Part shown: piece after piece, positions 7,564 through 9,801 of the stretch | How positions within the stretch are numbered: position 1 is the stretch's first letter | How the letters are laid out: every line of letters starts with the position of its first letter | Source of the DNA: an uncultured Devosia sp. | GTDB taxonomy: Bacteria > Pseudomonadota > Alphaproteobacteria > Rhizobiales > Devosiaceae | Direction: 5' to 3' | NCBI GenBank assembly: GCA_946480655.1 | Contig: CAMLKN010000076.1 | Span: forward strand, 1 to 9,801 | Length of the DNA: 9,801 nt | The notes under the pieces: generated by a model | Told to the model about the DNA's origin: nothing | The model's input: only the letters and a program-made list of their open reading frames with translations | Database searches by the model: none | Translations under genes and position numbers: made by a program

Positions 7564-8283
7564 ATGCTGACACGCAAACAACACGAGCTGCTGATGTTCA
7601 TCCACGAAAGGATGAAGGAAAGCGGCATTCCCCCGAGCTTCGACGAGATGAAGGATGCCCTTGATCTGGCGTCGAAATCCGGCATCCACCGCCTTATCAC
7701 GGCGCTCGAGGAACGGGGCTTCATCCGCCGCCTGCCCAACCGCGCGCGGGCGCTGGAGGTTGTAAAGCTCCCCGATTCGATGAACCCATCGCTGGGCGGC
7801 CGCAAGGCCCGCTTCGAGCCTTCAGTCATCGAGGGCAATCTGGGCAAGGTCGCCTCGCCCCCCGCACGAAATAGTGCAGGCGGATCAGATGATTACGCCA
7901 GGCCGGTGTCTGTCCCGGTCATGGGCCGGATCGCCGCCGGTACCCCGATCGAAGCCATCCAGACCCATTCGCACACCATTGCCGTGCCGCCCGAAATGCT
8001 CGGCGCCGGAGAGCACTACGCCCTTGAAGTGCGTGGCGATTCCATGATCGAGGCCGGCATTTTCGACGGCGATACCGTACTCATCAAGAAGCAGGAACAC
8101 GCCTCCACGGGCGAGATCATCGTCGCCCTCGTCGATGACGAGGAAGCGACCCTCAAGCGCCTCCGCCGCAAGGGCGACACCGTGGCGCTGGAAGCGGCCA
8201 ACCCCGCCTACGAAACCCGCATCTTCCCGCCGGACCGGGTCAAGGTGCAGGGCCGACTGGTTGGGCTTTTGAGGAAATACTGA
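7564..8283 (+). CDS. lexA: SOS-response transcriptional repressor LexA
   Basis: This 239-residue repressor binds SOS boxes and, when RecA filaments form on damaged DNA, cleaves itself. The N-terminal winged helix begins [16 protein letters not shown] and runs to about residue 68, with the recognition region around [20 protein letters not shown]. The linker (about 70-112) is longer than in E. coli LexA, as usual in alphaproteobacteria. The S24-peptidase domain shows the Ala125-Gly126 cleavage site in [11 protein letters not shown], the nucleophile Ser160 in RGDSMIEAG and the general base Lys198 in EATLKRL. The frame is open upstream to an ATG at 7510, but that would put coding sequence across both SOS boxes. 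The ATG at 7564 gives the conserved family N-terminus and has GAGGGG just upstream, so it is chosen. Its stop shares a base with the next ATG. Confidence 0.98.
   Translation: MLTRKQHELLMFIHERMKESGIPPSFDEMKDALDLASKSGIHRLITALEERGFIRRLPNRARALEVVKLPDSMNPSLGGRKARFEPSVIEGNLGKVASPPARNSAGGSDDYARPVSVPVMGRIAAGTPIEAIQTHSHTIAVPPEMLGAGEHYALEVRGDSMIEAGIFDGDTVLIKKQEHASTGEIIVALVDDEEATLKRLRRKGDTVALEAANPAYETRIFPPDRVKVQGRLVGLLRKY
8271..8275 (+). promoter_or_regulatory. Shine-Dalgarno of the gene after lexA, inside the lexA 3' end
   Basis: GAGGA lies 7 nt before the ATG at 8283, within the last codons of lexA. It supports real translation of the small downstream gene in addition to coupling through the TGATG overlap. 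Confidence 0.7.
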
Positions 8284-8606
8284 TGCGCAGCGCGGCACTT
8301 GTCGGATTCGGGTTCTTGCTGATGCTGGCCTCGCCAACTGCCGCGCAGGAAGCCTCCGTGCGCGAAACGCGCTGCTGGGTGGGCGACGTGGTGTTCTCCG
8401 CCGGCATGAGTGTCAATATGGGTGACGAGGTCGCGGTCTGCGAAGCCGGCACGGGCTGGCGGCTCGCTGGCAAGGATGTGGCGGTGGCCGGTTGCGTGCT
8501 TGAGGGAGAGTTTTCGTCCGTCGGCGCCGTGGTCGGAATCCGCAACAGCGATGAGATTGCGCTGCAATGTGATCGTAGCGGGCACTGGGTGACGCTGGAG
8601 CTTTGA
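8283..8606 (+). CDS. Small exported protein with duplicated Cys-bounded module, coupled to lexA; function unknown
   Basis: This 107-residue protein starts with a clear Sec signal peptide: MRSAAL, a hydrophobic stretch (about 5-17), then ASPTAAQE, giving likely cleavage near residues 20-22. The mature ~86 residues should be periplasmic or secreted. They hold four cysteines (31, 53, 71, 96) in two related halves. C31-x6-FS-..-DEVAV-C53-..-GW is matched by C71-x5-FS-..-DEIALQ-C96-..-HW, which suggests an ancient tandem duplication and perhaps one disulfide per half. The style CW-x(n)-FS-x-G-...-C-...-W faintly recalls small DUF1496-like proteins, but this is from memory and unproven. The start is secured by GAGGA 7 nt upstream and the TGATG overlap with lexA. 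Sharing the lexA message implies SOS induction. A terminator follows 45 bp after the stop. In several relatives a competence gene (comEC) is found near lexA instead. Coding status is well supported; function is not. Confidence 0.85.
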   Translation: MRSAALVGFGFLLMLASPTAAQEASVRETRCWVGDVVFSAGMSVNMGDEVAVCEAGTGWRLAGKDVAVAGCVLEGEFSSVGAVVGIRNSDEIALQCDRSGHWVTLEL

Positions 8607-8651
8607 ATGCCGCGGCCTTCGCACTGTACTGTCTTGAGGCACCAGATTGAC

Positions 8652-8685
8652 AAAGGCCCGCCGGTTGGCGGGCCTTTGCTGTTTT
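8652..8685 (+). terminator. Rho-independent terminator of the lexA operon
   Basis: AAAGGCCCGCC-GGTT-GGCGGGCCTTT is an 11-bp perfect stem with a 4-nt loop (8652-8677), followed by GCTG and four T residues (8682-8685). It ends the lexA/small-gene transcript. The A-rich left flank of the stem may let it also act for the convergent dehydratase gene, though less well. Confidence 0.8.
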
Positions 8686-8735
8686 GGGCGAGCTACAGTC
8701 CAGCAGTTCGTTCGACCTGCGTGGGAGCCGAATGA

Positions 8736-8758
8736 GCCACCGGGAGCAGCCCGGTGGC
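8736..8758 (-). terminator. Hairpin just beyond the convergent dehydratase gene, possible - strand terminator
   Basis: GCCACCGGG-AGCAG-CCCGGTGGC is a 9-bp perfect stem with a 5-nt loop, 23 bp past the stop of the - strand gene. On the - strand it is followed only by TCATTC, not a proper T-run, so its role as terminator rests mainly on position and stem strength. The remainder of the 175-bp gap 8607-8781 shows no other feature. Confidence 0.45.
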
Positions 8759-8781
8759 ACCTGGAGTCGAGCCTGATAGCC

Positions 8782-9801
8782 TCAGTGGTTATCGCGTGGC
8801 AGACCGGCGGTCTGGGCGATGCGCTGATACTTTTCGGCGGGCTTGAGGATGGCCCCATCGCCTAGCTGGCCGACAAGGCCGCGCTGAATTTCCTGCCACG
8901 GCGTCTGGTGCTTTGGATACTTGTAGCCCCCTTCGGCCTCAAGGGCGGCACGGCGGGTGGCGATTTCCTCGTCGGAGATCAGGATATCGGCCTGGCCCTT
9001 GTTGAGGTCGATGCGCACGCGATCGCCGGTCCGGAGGATGGCGAGGTTTCCGCCGGCGGCGGCTTCAGGCGACGCGTTGAGAATCGAGGGCGATCCGGAT
9101 GTACCGGACTGGCGACCGTCACCGATGCAGGCCAGCGAGGAGACACCCTTCTTGATGAGATAGGCCGGGGGGCGCATGTTGACGACCTCGGCTGCACCCG
9201 GATAGCCGATGGGGCCGGCGCCGCGCATGAAGAGCAGCGTGTGTTCGTCGATCTCCAGGGACGGATCGTCAATGCGGTGGTGATAGTCCTCCGGACCATC
9301 GAAAACCACGGCCTTGCCTTCGAACATGCCCGGATGGGCAGGGTTGGAGAGGTAGCGGTCGCGGAATTCCTGGCTGATGACGCTGGTCTTCATGATGGCG
9401 CTGTCAAACAGATTGCCGCGCAGCACCAGGAAGCCGGCTTCCTTCTTCATCGGGTTGTCGAAACGCCGGATAACCTTGTCATCTTCGATGACGGTGTTGC
9501 GGCAATTCTCGCCAATGGTCTTGCCGTTGACGGTCGGGGCGTTCTCGTGGATCAGGCCCTGGCCCATGAGTTCATTGACAACGGCCGGCACGCCGCCGGC
9601 ATGGTAATAGTCCTCGCCCAGATATTCGCCCGCCGGCTGCAGGTTGACCAGCAGTGGCACCTTGAGACCGTGCTGCTGCCATTCGTCGATGTTGAGATCG
9701 ACGCCGATATGCTTGGCGATGGCGTTGATGTGGATGGGCGCATTGGTCGAACCGCCAATGGCCGAATTGACCACGATGGCGTTGAGGAAGTTTTCCTTGG
9801 T
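8782..9801 (-). CDS. IlvD/Edd-family dehydratase, probably sugar-acid (arabinonate/xylonate-type) dehydratase, C-terminal part
   Basis: The frame is open to the right edge on the - strand and starts with TKENFLNAI before [20 protein letters not shown]; the GTG at 9774 is an internal Val codon, not a start. The visible 339 residues are the C-terminal ~57% of a protein that in this family is about 590-600 residues. The family dehydrates sugar acids or dihydroxy acids using an Fe-S cluster and Mg2+. The cluster-ligand cysteines lie in the missing N-terminal part. The segment [26 protein letters not shown] carries the conserved active-site Ser region (GRQSGTSG). This wording, together with [12 protein letters not shown] and [15 protein letters not shown], matches the pentonate dehydratase branch (Rhizobium L-arabinonate and Caulobacter D-xylonate dehydratases) rather than IlvD, which usually has GRFSGGTHG. 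Substrate is inferred. The gene is convergent to the lexA operon and unrelated to it. The C-terminus (AGLPRDNH) is complete. Confidence 0.88.
   Translation of the reverse strand, partial: TKENFLNAIVVNSAIGGSTNAPIHINAIAKHIGVDLNIDEWQQHGLKVPLLVNLQPAGEYLGEDYYHAGGVPAVVNELMGQGLIHENAPTVNGKTIGENCRNTVIEDDKVIRRFDNPMKKEAGFLVLRGNLFDSAIMKTSVISQEFRDRYLSNPAHPGMFEGKAVVFDGPEDYHHRIDDPSLEIDEHTLLFMRGAGPIGYPGAAEVVNMRPPAYLIKKGVSSLACIGDGRQSGTSGSPSILNASPEAAAGGNLAILRTGDRVRIDLNKGQADILISDEEIATRRAALEAEGGYKYPKHQTPWQEIQRGLVGQLGDGAILKPAEKYQRIAQTAGLPRDNH

Noticed and set aside
8607..8781. Small RNA or tRNA in the gap between the convergent genes
   Set aside because: Apart from the terminator stem and one further hairpin no cloverleaf or promoter was seen.
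1..9801. A previously undescribed defence or mobile system
   Set aside because: All large frames belong to known housekeeping families; no nuclease, helicase, toxin-antitoxin, integrase, transposase or CRISPR repeat is visible. Only the small gene after lexA is of unknown function.

Overview
The window looks like a chromosomal segment of an alphaproteobacterium of the order Hyphomicrobiales. Evidence is the high GC content with strong third-position bias, the gene order trpG-trpD-trpC-moaC-moeA-lexA known from this group, LexA boxes of the alphaproteobacterial GAAC-N7-GAAC type, and a Rhizobiales-style palindromic intergenic repeat. A Devosia-like organism is a reasonable guess but is inference. 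Most of the window is ordinary housekeeping DNA, well explained by nine protein genes; no phage, CRISPR, transposase or RNA gene was seen.

Layout. On the + strand: the C-terminal part of a PpiD-type periplasmic folding factor (2-1531, cut by the window edge); trpE (1563-3071); a 253-bp gap with a 110-bp composite palindrome, a small hairpin and a possible 9-codon leader peptide with two adjacent Trp codons (3072-3324); then a packed run trpG (3325-3924), trpD (3924-4943), trpC (4940-5752), moaC (5752-6231), moeA (6228-7430), in which every junction is a 1-nt or 4-nt stop/start overlap. A 133-bp regulatory gap carries two nearly identical LexA boxes in inverted orientation, followed by lexA (7564-8283) and a translationally coupled small exported protein with an internal duplication (8283-8606). 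After a strong terminator hairpin (8652-8677) and a second hairpin (8736-8758), the C-terminal half of an IlvD/Edd-family sugar-acid dehydratase comes in convergently on the - strand (8782-9801, cut by the window edge).

How the genes work together. TrpE and TrpG form anthranilate synthase; TrpD and TrpC carry out the next steps toward indole-glycerol phosphate (the PRA isomerase and tryptophan synthase genes are not in the window). MoaC and MoeA act early and late in molybdenum cofactor synthesis. LexA represses the SOS regulon and by its paired boxes almost certainly its own gene, so the small exported protein downstream is predicted to be DNA-damage inducible. The most interesting points are that small protein and the trpE-trpG gap.
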